From positions 17,075,501 to 17,139,500 of the forward strand of contig NC_133397.1 of NCBI RefSeq assembly GCF_047511655.1: DNA of 64,000 nt, written 5' to 3'. The stretch comes from Castor canadensis (taxonomy: Eukaryota; Chordata; Mammalia; Rodentia; Castoridae). The position numbers and the translations under genes are program-made. Below the pieces are notes generated by a model. It saw only the letters and a program-made list of their open reading frames with translations, was not told the DNA's origin and did not search any database. This document shows, piece by piece, positions 46,811-58,060 of the stretch; position 1 is the stretch's first letter, and every line of letters begins with the position of its first letter.

Positions 46811-47026
46811 GTTCACAAATCTCAATCCATGATATTCCAAGTGGGGCCTCTTCTTGACTCTCACTTCCTTCTGTATGTCCCATCCACACTTCGTCTTCTC
46901 AGTGGGGATTTCTTGGAAACTCCTTCTCTGAAAAAGGGAAATGTTTTAAAACCTAGAAAAAGCAGAACCATTAGGACAACTAAAACAATCAGAACACCCA
47001 TTTTTAGATTTCTAGTATGATCCATG

Positions 47027-47130
47027 GGCGGAGTGAGTGGTAAGGCACGGGGTGGGGGCAGGGGGGAGAAATGAACCAAGCCTTGTATGCACATATGAAT
47101 AATAAAAGAAAAAGGAAAAAAAAATAAAGA
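47027..47130 (+). mobile_element. LINE-1 3' end, severely 5'-truncated
   Basis: 'ggggggagaaatgaaccaag' and 'tatgcacatatgaataataa' with an A-rich tail are the sense-strand version of the terminus at 7,768. Only about 90 bp were inserted. Confidence 0.7.
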
Positions 47131-48277
47131 CTGTGTTATGAAAAAGCATGTTTTAAAACAAAGTGTACATTAGTGTTGGTCTACAGGATGCTGCTTAAAA
47201 ATTGATAAGGAATAATATGTGGTGAATAAAATTGAAAATAAAAGAAATTGCTATATGGGAGGGAAATGAGATATGTCTTTAAAGAAAATTGTAAGTAAGA
47301 AGGGTGGGTATTAGTAAAGAAAGTAAAAAAAGAAAGTGATTTTTATTTATTTGTTTGAGAGAAAAATCTTGTGTGGGTGGCCAAAATATAAAAAAAAATA
47401 GTATAGGACAAAATTGAAGGCTTAAGTAAGTTGTAGAAGGCCTGAGCAAGATGTTACAGGTTTGTGGAAGATGAATCTTGTTAAAGTGCGATCCAAGTGT
47501 AGTGGGTTCAAATCCTGGTGAGCACAGAGACAAAAAGCACAACCAGGAAATAAAATAGTAAGAAAGATTTATTACCTGGGGTTATTTGCAAAGCAGTGCT
47601 CTCCCTGAACAAAGGAAGCATGGAGATTTTATTCAGAGAGCCTGTGCATTTCATGTCAGCAAGCAGTAGTAGGGGCAGGCATATTTCTGAGCATGTTCCC
47701 TTTAAGGGGTACATTTCTAAGCATGCTCATTTCAAGGTCATAGATCACATGTTCAAAAAGGAAAGCTGGCAGACACAACATTTCTGGGGATGCTCAGTTT
47801 GTTGTTATTAGGAGCCAGGTTTACCCTAGGTTACCTAGAACAATGAATCAGAGTGATTCTGACTTTGGCTGGTTTCTTGTATATTTCTTAAGAGTTTTAG
47901 CTGAAATAAAAGGAAGGAATACACTTGAAAGTGTGTCAACCATCTTTCAAAGGAGTGGTAGCTTTCTCCCCTGCGAACATAGGAGTTTGCACCTAATGGT
48001 TCCTGCTTCATTCAGCAGCTAACAAAAATAATTTTATGTGCAATCAAGTTGGTTAAAATTCACAGGGAATTATTACACACTTACTAGACTTATATTTGTA
48101 TAAATATTTGTTACAAGTGTATTCCAAAATTGTATGTGATTCCTGGATGTCTGATGTGTCTTGGCATGTGTTATCAGTCATAGTTCTACTGATACAATTA
48201 TTATATTCTATAGGAATAATCAGGTTTCTTTGTCATTTGTGAGCATTCATCAGATCTTTTATCATGGCTATGTTTTC
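47131..48277 (+). mobile_element. ERV-A interior and other repeat remnants
   Basis: Includes an LTR-like antisense stretch (47,555-47,815: 'gaaagatttattacctgggg' and repeated 'gagcatg' words) whose family I cannot name. No open gene. Confidence 0.3.
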
Positions 48278-48364
48278 TTTTTATTTTGGTGGTATTGGGG
48301 TTTGAACTCAGGGCCTCACACTTGCTAAGCAGATGCTTTACTGCTTGAGCCACTCCACCAGCCC
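48278..48364 (-). mobile_element. tRNA-like SINE monomer, antisense
   Basis: 'ggtattggggtttgaactca', 'gcttgagccactccaccagc'. Confidence 0.85.
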
Positions 48365-48597
48365 CTTGTCCACATTTAAATTGCTTTATTATGATTCCTT
48401 TCTGAAAGTTTTTTGTGTTGTAAGCAACAAGATTTCTAGACTGTTGTGTCTTTAAGAAGGTTATTGAAAAGAATGGAAAGAACTATGGTAAACACAGGTT
48501 TCTGATAACTTTGAGATCATATCATTAAACTGCATAAGTATTTCCAGAATTTGGATGAAGAAACTAATGAGTTTATAAAACTGCTAGCTAAAAATCA

Positions 48598-48600
48598 GGA

Positions 48601-48644
<44 letters not shown>

Positions 48645-48646
48645 AC
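48598..48646. repeat. (GA)n microsatellite
   Basis: About 22 GA units with one 'gg' interruption. Confidence 0.95.
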
Positions 48647-48679
48647 TGGTTTCTGTGACCTTTTTATTTCAACCTAAAC

Positions 48680-49335
48680 TAATTTATTCAAATTCCTGAA
48701 GATGATGTCTGATGGGACTTTCAACTCTGAAGAAACTAAGAGACTTAGTGAGGTTTCCCCTCACCTTTTAAATTCCTTGCGAAGGACATTTGTTCAAATT
48801 GGATTGAAATTTTACAGGGTCCTAATTGATGCTGGTGCTTCCTTTTCTACCTTAAGCCCTTGCCAAACACCACTTATCTAGTACACTGAGAGCTCCTAGA
48901 CTCAGTACAGCATTCAGTTGGCTGTCTTCAGGAGGAGGGGGCACTCCTGAGGTTAGGATTTTAAATTGTTCTTTTGCTGATTATCATTGCCTGTTCTGCT
49001 TTGCCTTGTTTAAATTGCTGGTCTTTCTTATATCCCAGAGTTTCCAGACTGTAGGAGGAACTAACATTATGGTAATTCAACAACTGGCCATGATTTCGGA
49101 ATGTACCACACTTGTGTAGCTGAGGCATCATGCACTCATGGGACCCTTGTTGCTACCTATGATTTGGCTTCATAACTCATAACTATATATAGCCTCATCT
49201 TTCCCCTCCTTTGTGGGACATCATCATGTAGGAATGAACCTTCCTGGCAACATGAGACCTTCAGTTTTTACCCCTTGAGAACAATCAGTTAATCATAGAT
49301 GCTTTCCAGAAAAAGACTTTTACTGAAGGGGGAAG
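48680..49335 (+). pseudogene. ERV-A pro remnant and 3' interior
   Basis: At 48,780-48,860 the plus strand reads a short peptide with a LIDAGAS motif followed by FSTL, the active-site neighbourhood of retroviral aspartic proteases (usually DTGA). The rest up to 49,324 is unreadable. A polypurine tract, 'gaagggggaag', lies at 49,325-49,335 and abuts the 3' LTR start. Confidence 0.55.
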
Positions 49336-49339
49336 TTAG

Positions 49340-49600
49340 AAATGACTTAATTTTTATTTAATTATTTATTTTTTAGTGGGACTGGGGTTTGAACTCAGGA
49401 CTTTGAGCTTGCAAAGCAGGCACTCACAAAGTAGGTGCTGTACCACTTGAACCACACTTCTAGTCCATTTTGCTGTGGTTATTTTTTGGAGATTGAGCCT
49501 TTCAAACTATTTGCCTGGGCTGGTCTCAAACCATGATCCTCATGCTCTCAGCCTTCCAAGTAGCTAGGATTACAGGCATGAGCCACCGGTACCTGGCTTT
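49340..49600 (-). mobile_element. Composite SINE, antisense, in ERV-A LTR start
   Basis: Full-length reverse copy with an internal duplication ('gcaaagcaggcactcacaaagtagg'). The flanks 'agaaatgacttaa' and 'gagaaagaacttaa' form its target duplication, so it landed within the first bases of the LTR. Confidence 0.85.
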
Positions 49601-50056
49601 TGAGAAAGAACTTAAAATGCCACAAGAATGAGGCAATAAAATTCTTTAGCTTGCGGTAAAACATGAAGCATGAGACTAGTCACCTAGGCCATTCTGCCTT
49701 AGCACAGCTGGTTTCTGCAGTCTCCCCAATGCCATACAGATAAAAAGTGGCTCAAGTGAAAGTCTTTTCTGGCTTATCACAGTTCTTAGCTGGAATGTAT
49801 AAGCAACCAACAACCAACCACCAGTCAACATCCTGTGCTATTCTTGTTGGCTATTGCAATTGTGACAACTGGTTTTCTGTAACTGGTTTCTTATTCTGTT
49901 TTTATATATAAAAACCATATCCCTTGGATACCATTTCAGGAACACTTATTCTGAGAGAAGAGAATTTGTGTTTTCTTCCTGGGTGGCCACCTCATTTTGG
50001 CTCCAATAAACTCTTTGTTCCTACATTCAGTATGCCTCAACTGCTTTTTAGTTTGG
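49601..50056 (+). mobile_element. 3' LTR of older provirus (ERV-A)
   Basis: Homolog of 35,995-36,510, with 'ggctccaataaactctttg' giving a polyadenylation signal. The polypurine tract sits just upstream once the SINE is discounted. The right edge is fuzzy; L1 sequence resumes at 'gtatattgattactgtagagg'. Confidence 0.65.
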
Positions 50057-50650
50057 GAAGTATATTGATTACTGTAGAGGTTTTTGTTTTTTGGGTTTTT
50101 TTTGTAGATGATTCATATTATGCAGTTAAAACAGTTTTCTTCAGTTATTTTCAAGTCTTATAATTAGTATTAAATTCTATCAGTTTTCTGAAGCTACCGA
50201 CATAATACTTTTCTCTCTTGATATGATAAATAATATATATTAATAGATTTTCTGAAATTTTGATACCTTTGTGTTGCTGATAAACTGTCATGATGAATTT
50301 TAAAAATATACTGTTGGATTCTATTTTTAATATTACATTAAGAAACTCTGCTTCTACATTCATAAATGGTATTGGTTTTTAATTTTTCCTTCTTGTTCAG
50401 TGGAAGTAAGACTATTCAAGCCTTATAAAGTGATTTGGGTAATGTTTTCTTTGTTTTTTAACTTTCTCTGAGAATTTGTATTCTAGTAGAATTGTATCTG
50501 TTTATTGAAAATTGGCAGACATTCCCCATAAAATCATTTGGACCTACTTGTTAAATTTTTAGCTTTTGATTTGATTGATTTAATGTTTATAGTGGCACAC
50601 AAATCATCTATTTTTCTGTTTTGGGGTTATTGGAAACAAAACTCTCTTGA
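50057..50650 (-). mobile_element. LINE-1 ORF2-region fragment, antisense, right piece
   Basis: 'ttttttgtagatgattc', 'tttgataccttt', 'ccttataaagtgatttgggtaatg' and 'ttcccataaaatcatttgg'-like words are the reverse complement of L1 ORF2 and continue the piece ending at 35,994. Confidence 0.65.
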
Positions 50651-51743
50651 AACTCTTTCCTTGGATTAATTTTATTTGTATTCAATTGTTCAAAAAAATG
50701 AAGACATTGTAGATCACAGTCCCACTCCTCTTTTATCTTTGAGAGAATCACTTTGGACTGCCATAGCCGTTTCTTCTTTCTTTTGCCATTTACACTTCTT
50801 ATTTCTATAGCATAAGTATGTTTCTGTCTTTAAATGTTTCCATATATTCTGCACATTCTTTTATGACTTTGTTTTTTCTACAGTCTCCATGATCCATTTG
50901 GACTTTTCTTAATGGCATAAGGTAAGGAACCTGCTCTTGTTCCGAAGTCAGAGGAAAATCAATGGGATAGCTGGAATCAGAGAGAGGTGATTCCTGAGCT
51001 GACCGTCTCACAACTGATCCCAGAGACATCTCCTAAAGGGGCATCTGGATAAGATGAGTAAAAACCTGTGGGTTCAGGACTTCTGAGCCTGGCCAGAGCT
51101 TGACTGGAGCCCTGAACTCTCAGCCCTGGTCCAGTCCATCTGAATGAGCTCCCAGGGACTGATACACACCTTGGGTGGAACTATCAACTGCATGGTAAGA
51201 AATGGGACGGACCAGAGAATGGGAAAGCCTCTTTCCTCTTCTCCCCACTCTATCTCTTATGCCCTCCCTCCTCCATCTCCTCTGTTCCTTTGCTTTGACT
51301 CTCTCTTTTTCTGTCTCTGTCTCTTTCTATCTCTCGCTCAATCTTTCTTGTTCAGGGCTTTTCTCTTCCTGTCCCTTCTGGGCCCACTAGAGGGCGGTAG
51401 CCCACAATCCTGATCCCAGCATTCGCCCTGGAAACTTGGCCAGTGACCTGCCCTCTGGTCTGGGAGCGGGCCAAGGTAACCCTCAGACTTTGGGGCCCCT
51501 CCTCTCCCAAGATTCAGTCCTGTCCTGTGTGGTGGAAAAAAAAAAAAAAGAGGGAACAAACTACTCTTTTGCCTTGCCTTCTGAGACAGATAAAGCCAAC
51601 TACTTCCCCTTGCTAAAAGAGAACACAGGGACCCAGAGAAGGCTCAGAATCTGCTCAAACCCTCTGGATAAACAATCATTTCTCCTGTTCTCTCACAGAG
51701 CCTTAAGAAATAGGGACTGGGTCATTTGTATCTCAGGATGCTC

Positions 51744-51745
<2 letters not shown>
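50651..51745. other. Unassigned sequence, partly CT-rich
   Basis: A TC-rich block at 51,225-51,350 and an A13 run at 51,537-51,549 are visible. Frames up to 127 codons cross the block without a recognisable domain. It may be derived from an unknown retroelement. Confidence 0.35.
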
Positions 51746-51774
<29 letters not shown>

Positions 51775-51857
51775 CTGTCTGTCTTGAACTCACAATGTTC
51801 CTGCCTCTCAGCTTCCTGAGTGCTGGAATTATAGGTGTATACCACTATACCCAGGTC
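51746..51857 (-). mobile_element. (TG)n plus B1-like SINE, antisense
   Basis: About 13 TG units joined to 'cttgaactcacaatgttcctg' and 'gtgctggaattataggtg'. Same architecture as 20,520. Confidence 0.8.
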
Positions 51858-51859
51858 CA

Positions 51860-52057
51860 GGGTTTTCTTCCAAGGCTTTGTGCTCACATCACAGGCACTC
51901 TACTACTTGAGCCACACTTCCAGTCCATTTTGCTCTGGTTATTTTTGGAGATGGAGTCTCTTGAACTATGTGTCTGGGCTGGCTTCAAACCATGATCCTC
52001 CTGATCTCAGCTTCCCATGTAGCTAGGATTATAGGCATGAACTACTAGTGTCCAGGG
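51860..52057 (-). mobile_element. Composite SINE, antisense
   Basis: 'acttgagccacacttccag', 'ggagatggagtctcttgaac' and 'gtagctaggattataggc'. Confidence 0.85.
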
Positions 52058-54254
52058 TGTCAAAAGCCCAGCATCAGTCCACAGGCCTCTCCATCTCACC
52101 TTACCCAGGACTCTCATCCAGGGCTGCTTACCAGGGTGTGTGGGGCCCAAGTGAAAGGTACCTTGTGACCAAAGTCCTCAGAGCCTTGGCTGAGCAGTAT
52201 GCTAGGGTCATCACTGTCATGTTCAGAAAATCTGAATTTTCCCAGGTGCAGGGAACAGAAATGGAAGGAACCGGTTAGGAAGAGGGTGCTGTCCTCCTGG
52301 AACAGTGGGTTGGAGACCCCAGTTGTAGGCCCCAGCAGCAGCCTTTTGGTGTGCCCGCACCCTCACAGACACATATACCAGTTTCACAGCTGTGACCACT
52401 TGGGGGCAGTCTTGGCATATTTGGGCTCAGAAAGCAGTCCCTGTCAAGGAGGGTTTGAGGTGCAGGCCTCAGGATCTAGCAAGCCACTGGATCTGACAGA
52501 TACTAGGGTTCTTTTCCCTGAGCTCCAGAACTCCTAATGGTCTCATTTCCATGAGATCCGTCAAGATCATGATGAAGAGCAGGACCCAAAGGTTCTGGAG
52601 ATGTTTGGTTTGTCTGAATTCTCTTCAATCTTCTTGTTTGTTTCATTTTGGTAGTTTTATCCTTCTTTAGTCTCTGCCACTTTCTCAGAGTAGCACAAAA
52701 AATGGAGCCCTTGCCCTTGGACAGCTTGCTTGTTTGTACTCTCTGGAGTTAATATTGGGGGACTGTAAAGCATTATCTTTGGGTCTTTGGGAAACCCTAC
52801 TTTTTTGGTTGTCTTCTGGTTCTCATTTCTAGAACAAAGCCAGATGGATTCTTCACAGAGCCTCTCTTATAAAGAAGCTTCTGCCTATAATGGCCCGACC
52901 AGGCTTGCTGCCCTAGGGAAGAAGGAGGCCCACTGTAAGAAGAAGTCCATTCAGATAGGAGGTGGGAAACTGACCTCTTTGACTCAGTGAGGGTAGGAAC
53001 CATGACAGAGATAGAAGGAATAAGAGGTCAGATGCATGTGTTCAGACTTCCTCTTCCTGCCCCACATCTGGTAGGGGTGTATATAGATAACTAGATTAAG
53101 GAAAAAACCAAAGCAGAAGGGTTTTGTACTTCACTCACTGTTTGGAAGGAAATTGGCACACAGGCAAACTTGGCCTGCAGTGTTCATGTGTCATGGCTAT
53201 GAAGAAAAGTGCCTGAGCTAGTGCTCCCTGGGTTCCTACCTGCAGTGGGAAAGATCTAGATGTTCTTACATGCTTCATAGCAGGATGTGCTACTTGGTAG
53301 TTGTATGGAGAATCAGTGGACTGTCATAGTGGGAGACAATGTAGTGCTACCCTTGTGGCTAATGGATTGCCAGCTAGAGACACAGGCCAGATGGATGTGG
53401 TTGAGACCCCATGCGTTCTACACCAGTGTTAATGGGGGTGGGAGTGTCTCAGGAAGGGGAACCACTAGGACCCATCTGAGTCAGATCAGGCTGAAAATCT
53501 GCCAGTTATAGGCTACAGTTATGGATGCCTATGTGATATCCAGTATACAGGTGAATGAAGGATACTGTTGCTGAGTTTAGAGGACCCAGAGGCAGAACAG
53601 TGTCCTTCAAGCCCACTTCTAAGGCCTTTCACCCCCACTGCCATGCAGTCACCTAAAGCCTCACTTATACCCAGATGTCATTTTGGGGATGATCGGGGAG
53701 GAGCATTTTGTGGCATTCACTGATGCTGTGTGTGGAGGCTATGGAGTCACCACTAAGTCCATGACTTGGGCCCCCACTCTGCCCTACTTTGAGCTTCCGT
53801 GTCATTACCAGTAAAGAATATGATATTGGATCTGCTCATTACCTGGACTCTGCCAGCACTATGGGAGGCCCCACAGGAGGTACATTCCTGTCTCATTTGG
53901 GCTAGGTTAATATTTAGCTAGTTTGGAATAAAAGGTTGCATTTGTAGTCTCTCACGTATTCAGAGCACTGTATTTATGGGCACTGGGTGTATCTCAGGCA
54001 GGGTTGAAGCCAAGACAAGCAGCTAGCAATTGCTGGGACTGGCCTCCAGGATGGGTCTGCACTTCTGCTCTTCTACCAGTGTGGCAGGTGACTGTCAGGA
54101 ACACTGACTCCCAGAGCAGTGGAAGCAGCCGTAGGACCTTGGGTTGGTGGGGGAGATCCACAGGGAAAGACTAGATTTCCTGCAGCCATAATGAGGGAGA
54201 AGAAGGCAGATTTTCCTTGAAGCTAACAGAATGGAGCATTTGCATGGGCCCTTC
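52058..54254. other. Longest repeat-poor block, unassigned
   Basis: About 2.2 kb of moderate-GC DNA without a named repeat. Short frames (52,199-52,537; 52,787-52,990; 53,287-53,511) lack start/splice support. The last has a weak Ig V-set-like look (VGDNVVLPL, then ARWMWLRP) but lacks the core cysteine. It could be a decayed gene copy or ordinary intergenic DNA. Confidence 0.35.
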
Positions 54255-54935
54255 CAAAGCCCCGGAGTTAACCTTACTTATTTAAAATAAAAAAATTGAG
54301 ATAAAATGTATGTAACATGGAATTAACCATGTTAGTTATTTTGAGGTAGGCTAAAGTTAGGGAAAGTTCGGGGCTCATAAAAAATATATGACTTAATATT
54401 GTATGTGTATGTATAGGTTGCCCAGGCCTGGCTCAGGGATGGCTCACCTGGCCCCGGGGCCACCCATGCCCTGCCCCACTCATTGATTATTGGATGGGAA
54501 TCACCTGGTTTCTCTCCCTTCCCATAGGTTAGTGTAAGTTTTAAGAGCACCTAGAGAAGCATGCTATCTCTGCTTCCAGGCTTCCACTTGTATTTCCCTT
54601 CCCTAACTTTTGATAAATTCCATTTACACCCATGTGTCCTGCCATGGATTCTTCCACATGGAATACAAGGACATTGGAAGTCTTCTGATCACAGATTGCA
54701 CTAGCGCCATTAACAATTTTAAGGCTAAAGTTCAGTATTTAAAAAAATTATATTTGTAATTGTATAAGCCAGTAGTGCTATTGAATTCTAGAAGATTTTC
54801 ATCAACTTAAAAAGAAACTCTAAGGCCATTATGTAATCACTCCCTATCTCCCTATCCCCCAACCCTTGGCAACCACTAATCCACACTGTTTCTCTGGATT
54901 TACATATCCTAGATGTTTCTTAAATTTTTTTATCA
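54255..54935 (-). mobile_element. LINE-1 3'UTR, antisense, interrupted
   Basis: 'aaaaattgagataaaatgta' and 'taatcactccctatctcccta' plus 'ggcaaccactaatccacac' are the reverse complement of an old L1 3'UTR. Unrelated sequence of about 360 bp (54,345-54,705) interrupts it. Confidence 0.65.
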
Positions 54936-55740
54936 TATTATTGTTGGACTAAGAGTACATTGTGACATTTGCAAAAGTGCTTACAATATATCTTAGTTAA
55001 ATTCATGCCTCCATAATTATCCTTTATACCCCCTCTCCCCATTCTTAGAATAGTTTCAACAGGTTTCATTTTTCCATTCTCATACATGAGTACATAATAT
55101 TTCTACCATATTCAGCCTCCTACACTCTTCCCTTACATTTACTCCTCCTCCCCACACACACTGGTACCAATCCCTAGGCAGGACCTATTTTACCTTCCTG
55201 TCCTCCATTTTTGGAAAAAAAAAAGCATTTTTGTTTGTTTAGGATATCTACACAGGTAGTTTCATTTTTGACATTTCCATGTATATATGTGTTACACCCT
55301 GAATTAGTTCAGTCCCTCCATTTTTCTCCTTTCTATCTTAGACCCCTTCTTGTGGTGATTTCAACAGGTTTAAAATTTCTATATTCATTCTTGTATAGAA
55401 AGTACATCAACTATATTCACCTTCTTTACTTCCTTCTTTTACCTTCCCTCTCCTGTTAGTGCCCTACCTTTAGTGTGACCTGCTTTTCATTCTTCTCCTT
55501 CTTTGTTTAGGGTCTGTTTGTTGGTCAGTGGGGTTTTTGCCTTGGTTTTATATCTATACATGCATTGTGCTTAAGTCAATTTAACTCCCCTCCACTGCAC
55601 TTCCTCACCCTTTCTCCCCATCCCTTGTTGTTTAACAGTTTTCGTGTGCTTCCTTGGGTCTTGTTCCTATACAGATGTAATGTCCTTCTGTATTATTTGC
55701 TATCTTTCTTTCCTTCTTTTCTTCCTCCTTTGGTCTCCTC
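54936..55740 (-). mobile_element. LINE-1 3'UTR, antisense (3' segment of an inverted insertion)
   Basis: 'tttcaacaggtttcattt' and 'gatttcaacaggtttaaaat' are two copies of an internal duplication of this L1 3'UTR; 'acatcaactatattcaccttc' is another landmark. It abuts a sense ORF2 piece at 55,745. Confidence 0.6.
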
Positions 55741-55744
55741 TACC

Positions 55745-56345
55745 AGTCCCACTTTTGGAATGGTCAAAAAACACATGAAGAAATGCTCAATATTCCTGGC
55801 CATAAAGGAAATGCAAATCAAAACCATGTTAAGATTCCATCTCACTCCTGTTAAAATGGCTAGTATCAAGAACACAAACAACAACAAATGTTGGCAAGGA
55901 TACAGGGAAAAAGGATTCTCATACACTGTTGGTTGGAATGTAAATTAGTACAATAACTATGGTAAACAATATGGAGGCTCCTCAAAAAACTAAAAATAGA
56001 ACTACCATATGATCCAGCAATACCACTTCTAGGGATATAGCCGAAGGAATTCAAGTCAGGATACATTAAAGATACTTGCACACCCCTGTTTATTGCAGCA
56101 TTATTCACAATAGCTAAGCTATAGAAACAGCCAAGATGCCCCACTACTGATGACTGGATTAATAAAATGTGGTATTTATATTCAATGAAATTTTATTCAG
56201 CCATAAAGAAGAATGAAATTTTGTCATTTACATGTAAATGGATGGAACTGGAGAACATCATCTTAAGTGAAGTTAGCTAGGTTCAGAAAGCCAAAAGCCA
56301 CATATTTTCTCTCATATGTGGAATATAGGTCAAACACAAATACAA
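55745..56345 (+). mobile_element. LINE-1 ORF2 3' end, sense
   Basis: 'aaacacatgaagaaatgctc', 'aaatgcaaatcaaaaccatg', 'accatatgatccagcaatacc', 'attattcacaatagctaag' and 'attttattcagccataaag' are textbook L1 ORF2 C-terminal DNA on the plus strand. The 127- and 92-codon frames crossing it are L1-derived. Confidence 0.9.
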
Positions 56346-56364
56346 GCAATATTATATAGACAAT

Positions 56365-56475
56365 TTTCTTGATATAAGGTCATACTATGTAGTCCAGGTT
56401 GGCCTTGAACTCATGATCCTTATGCTTCAGGCTTCCGAGTGTTAGGATTACAAGTATGGGCCACCATGCCTGGCT
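56365..56475 (-). mobile_element. B1-like SINE, antisense
   Basis: 'ataaggtcatactatgtag', 'ttggccttgaactcatgatcc', 'gttaggattacaagtatggg' and 'caccatgcctggct'. Confidence 0.85.
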
Positions 56476-56762
56476 GTCTTTGTAAGTACAATATAATGCA
56501 TAACATTTTGTGTCTGACTTCTTTCATTTAGGATGTCTTCAAGGTTCATCCTTGTAATTACATATACCAGTATTTCATTCACATTTTGTCCAATAATATT
56601 CCATCATTCAGATATACCACATTTTATTTATCTGTTCATTGATTGGTAGAAATTTGAGTTATTTCTGCATTGTGCTATTAAGAATAGTGTTGCTATGAAA
56701 GTTCATGTGCAAGTTTTTGTGCAAACATACATTTTCGATTCTTACGAGTTGAATAGCTGGGT

Positions 56763-57300
56763 TCTATAGTTTGGATCTGAAATGTCCCCTGACATGTGTT
56801 AAAGATTTGATCGCCAGGATGGCATTATTGGGAGGGGGTAGAACCTTTAAGAGTTGGATCCTAGTGGAAGGAAGATAGGTTATTAGGGTATGCCTTTGAG
56901 CGAATATAGGGACCTCAGCCCCCCTTTTGTATTGATTGCTTCATGGTGGCATGAAGCAAAACTTGCTCTCTCACATGCTCCCTGCCTCAAGATGCTACCT
57001 TGCCACAAAACCAAAAGCAATAGGTTTACCTGACCATGGGAGGAAATCTACAAAACTGTGGGCCAAAACAGATACTGTTTTCAGCTGGGATTGCTGGGAC
57101 ATTCCTGTAATCCCAGCACCTGGGAGGCTGAGACAGGAGAATCATGAGTTCCAGGCCAGCCTGGACTATATCATGAGTTTGAGACCAGCCTGTGATACAA
57201 AATGGTGAGACCCCCATCTTCCCTCCTACCCCCCAAAAAGAACTTCTCTCTTTCTAAGATGATTTGTTTCAGTTATTTGTTACAGTAACAAACAGCTGAC
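56763..57300 (+). mobile_element. MaLR-type LTR, split by a B1
   Basis: 'tatagtttggatctgaaatg' opens the LTR, and 'gttacagtaacaaacagctgac' closes it. A B1 SINE occupies 57,084-57,240. Confidence 0.75.
57084..57240 (+). mobile_element. B1-like SINE
   Basis: 'tgtaatcccagcacctgggag' and 'gagttccaggccagcctgg', followed by a partial second 'gagtttgagaccagcctg', suggesting a small internal duplication. Confidence 0.85.
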
Positions 57301-58060
57301 ATCCACAGGGTTATATGGTAACTTTATATTTAAAGTTTTGAGGAACTGCTTAAATATTTTCCACTGTGCTTCGCTATTTTCATTCTTACCAGCAGTTTTT
57401 GAAGGTTCAAGTTTCTTTATATTCTCACCGACATTGTGATTTTGATATGCATTTCCTTAAGCTAATGATTTGGGGCATCTTTTCACATGCTTGGTTATCA
57501 TTTAAAATTTAAATACCTTCTTGGAGAAATGCCTATTCAAATCTTTTGCCTATTTAAAAATTAGGAATGTTTGTCTTTTTGTTGTTGTTTTGTAAGAGTT
57601 CTTCTGGGCACTAGACTATTCATAGATATGTGATTTGCAAATATTTTCTCATTTGTGTGTTTTTTTTTTTACTGGCTTAGTCATGTCCTTTGATGCACAA
57701 CAGTTTAATTTTTGATAAAATTAAATTTATCTATTTTTTCTTTGTGTGTACTTTTGGTGGTATTCCTAAAGAACCATTGCCTAAGCCAAGGTCATGAAGA
57801 TTTATAACTATGTTTCCTTCCAACAGTTTTATAGTTTTAACTCTTACATTGAGGTCTTTGGTCTGCTTTGAGTTAATTTTTGTATATTATGTGAGATAGA
57901 AGCTCTAATTCTCTGATATGTAGACACACAGTGTTCTAGCACCATTTGTTGAAAAAATCCTCCATTGAATGATGTTGGCACTCTGGAAAATCAGTTTGCT
58001 ATAAATGTATGGATTTATGTCTGGACTCTCAATTCTATTCAATTATCCATTGGTTAAAGT

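Larger units (their letters stand above)
56476..58060 (-). mobile_element. LINE-1 3' region, antisense, split by a MaLR
   Basis: 'ataatattccatcattcag', 'ttatctgttcattgattgg' and 'agttcatgtgcaagtttttg' on the left, then 'ttatatggtaactttatat', 'gaggaactgc' and 'tctcatttgtgtg' after 57,300 form one antisense L1 tract. Confidence 0.8.

Noticed and set aside
46861-47094. Minus-strand 77-codon frame with a hydrophobic segment, resembling a membrane leader
   Set aside because: It overlaps the L1 3' end on the opposite strand and sits between LTR-like debris. No partner coding sequence follows in frame.
53287-53511. Weak immunoglobulin V-set resemblance (VGDNVVLPL, ARWMWLRP)
   Set aside because: The B-strand cysteine is missing, there is no signal peptide or splice-site pair, and the similarity covers only short words. 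Not enough for a gene or pseudogene call.
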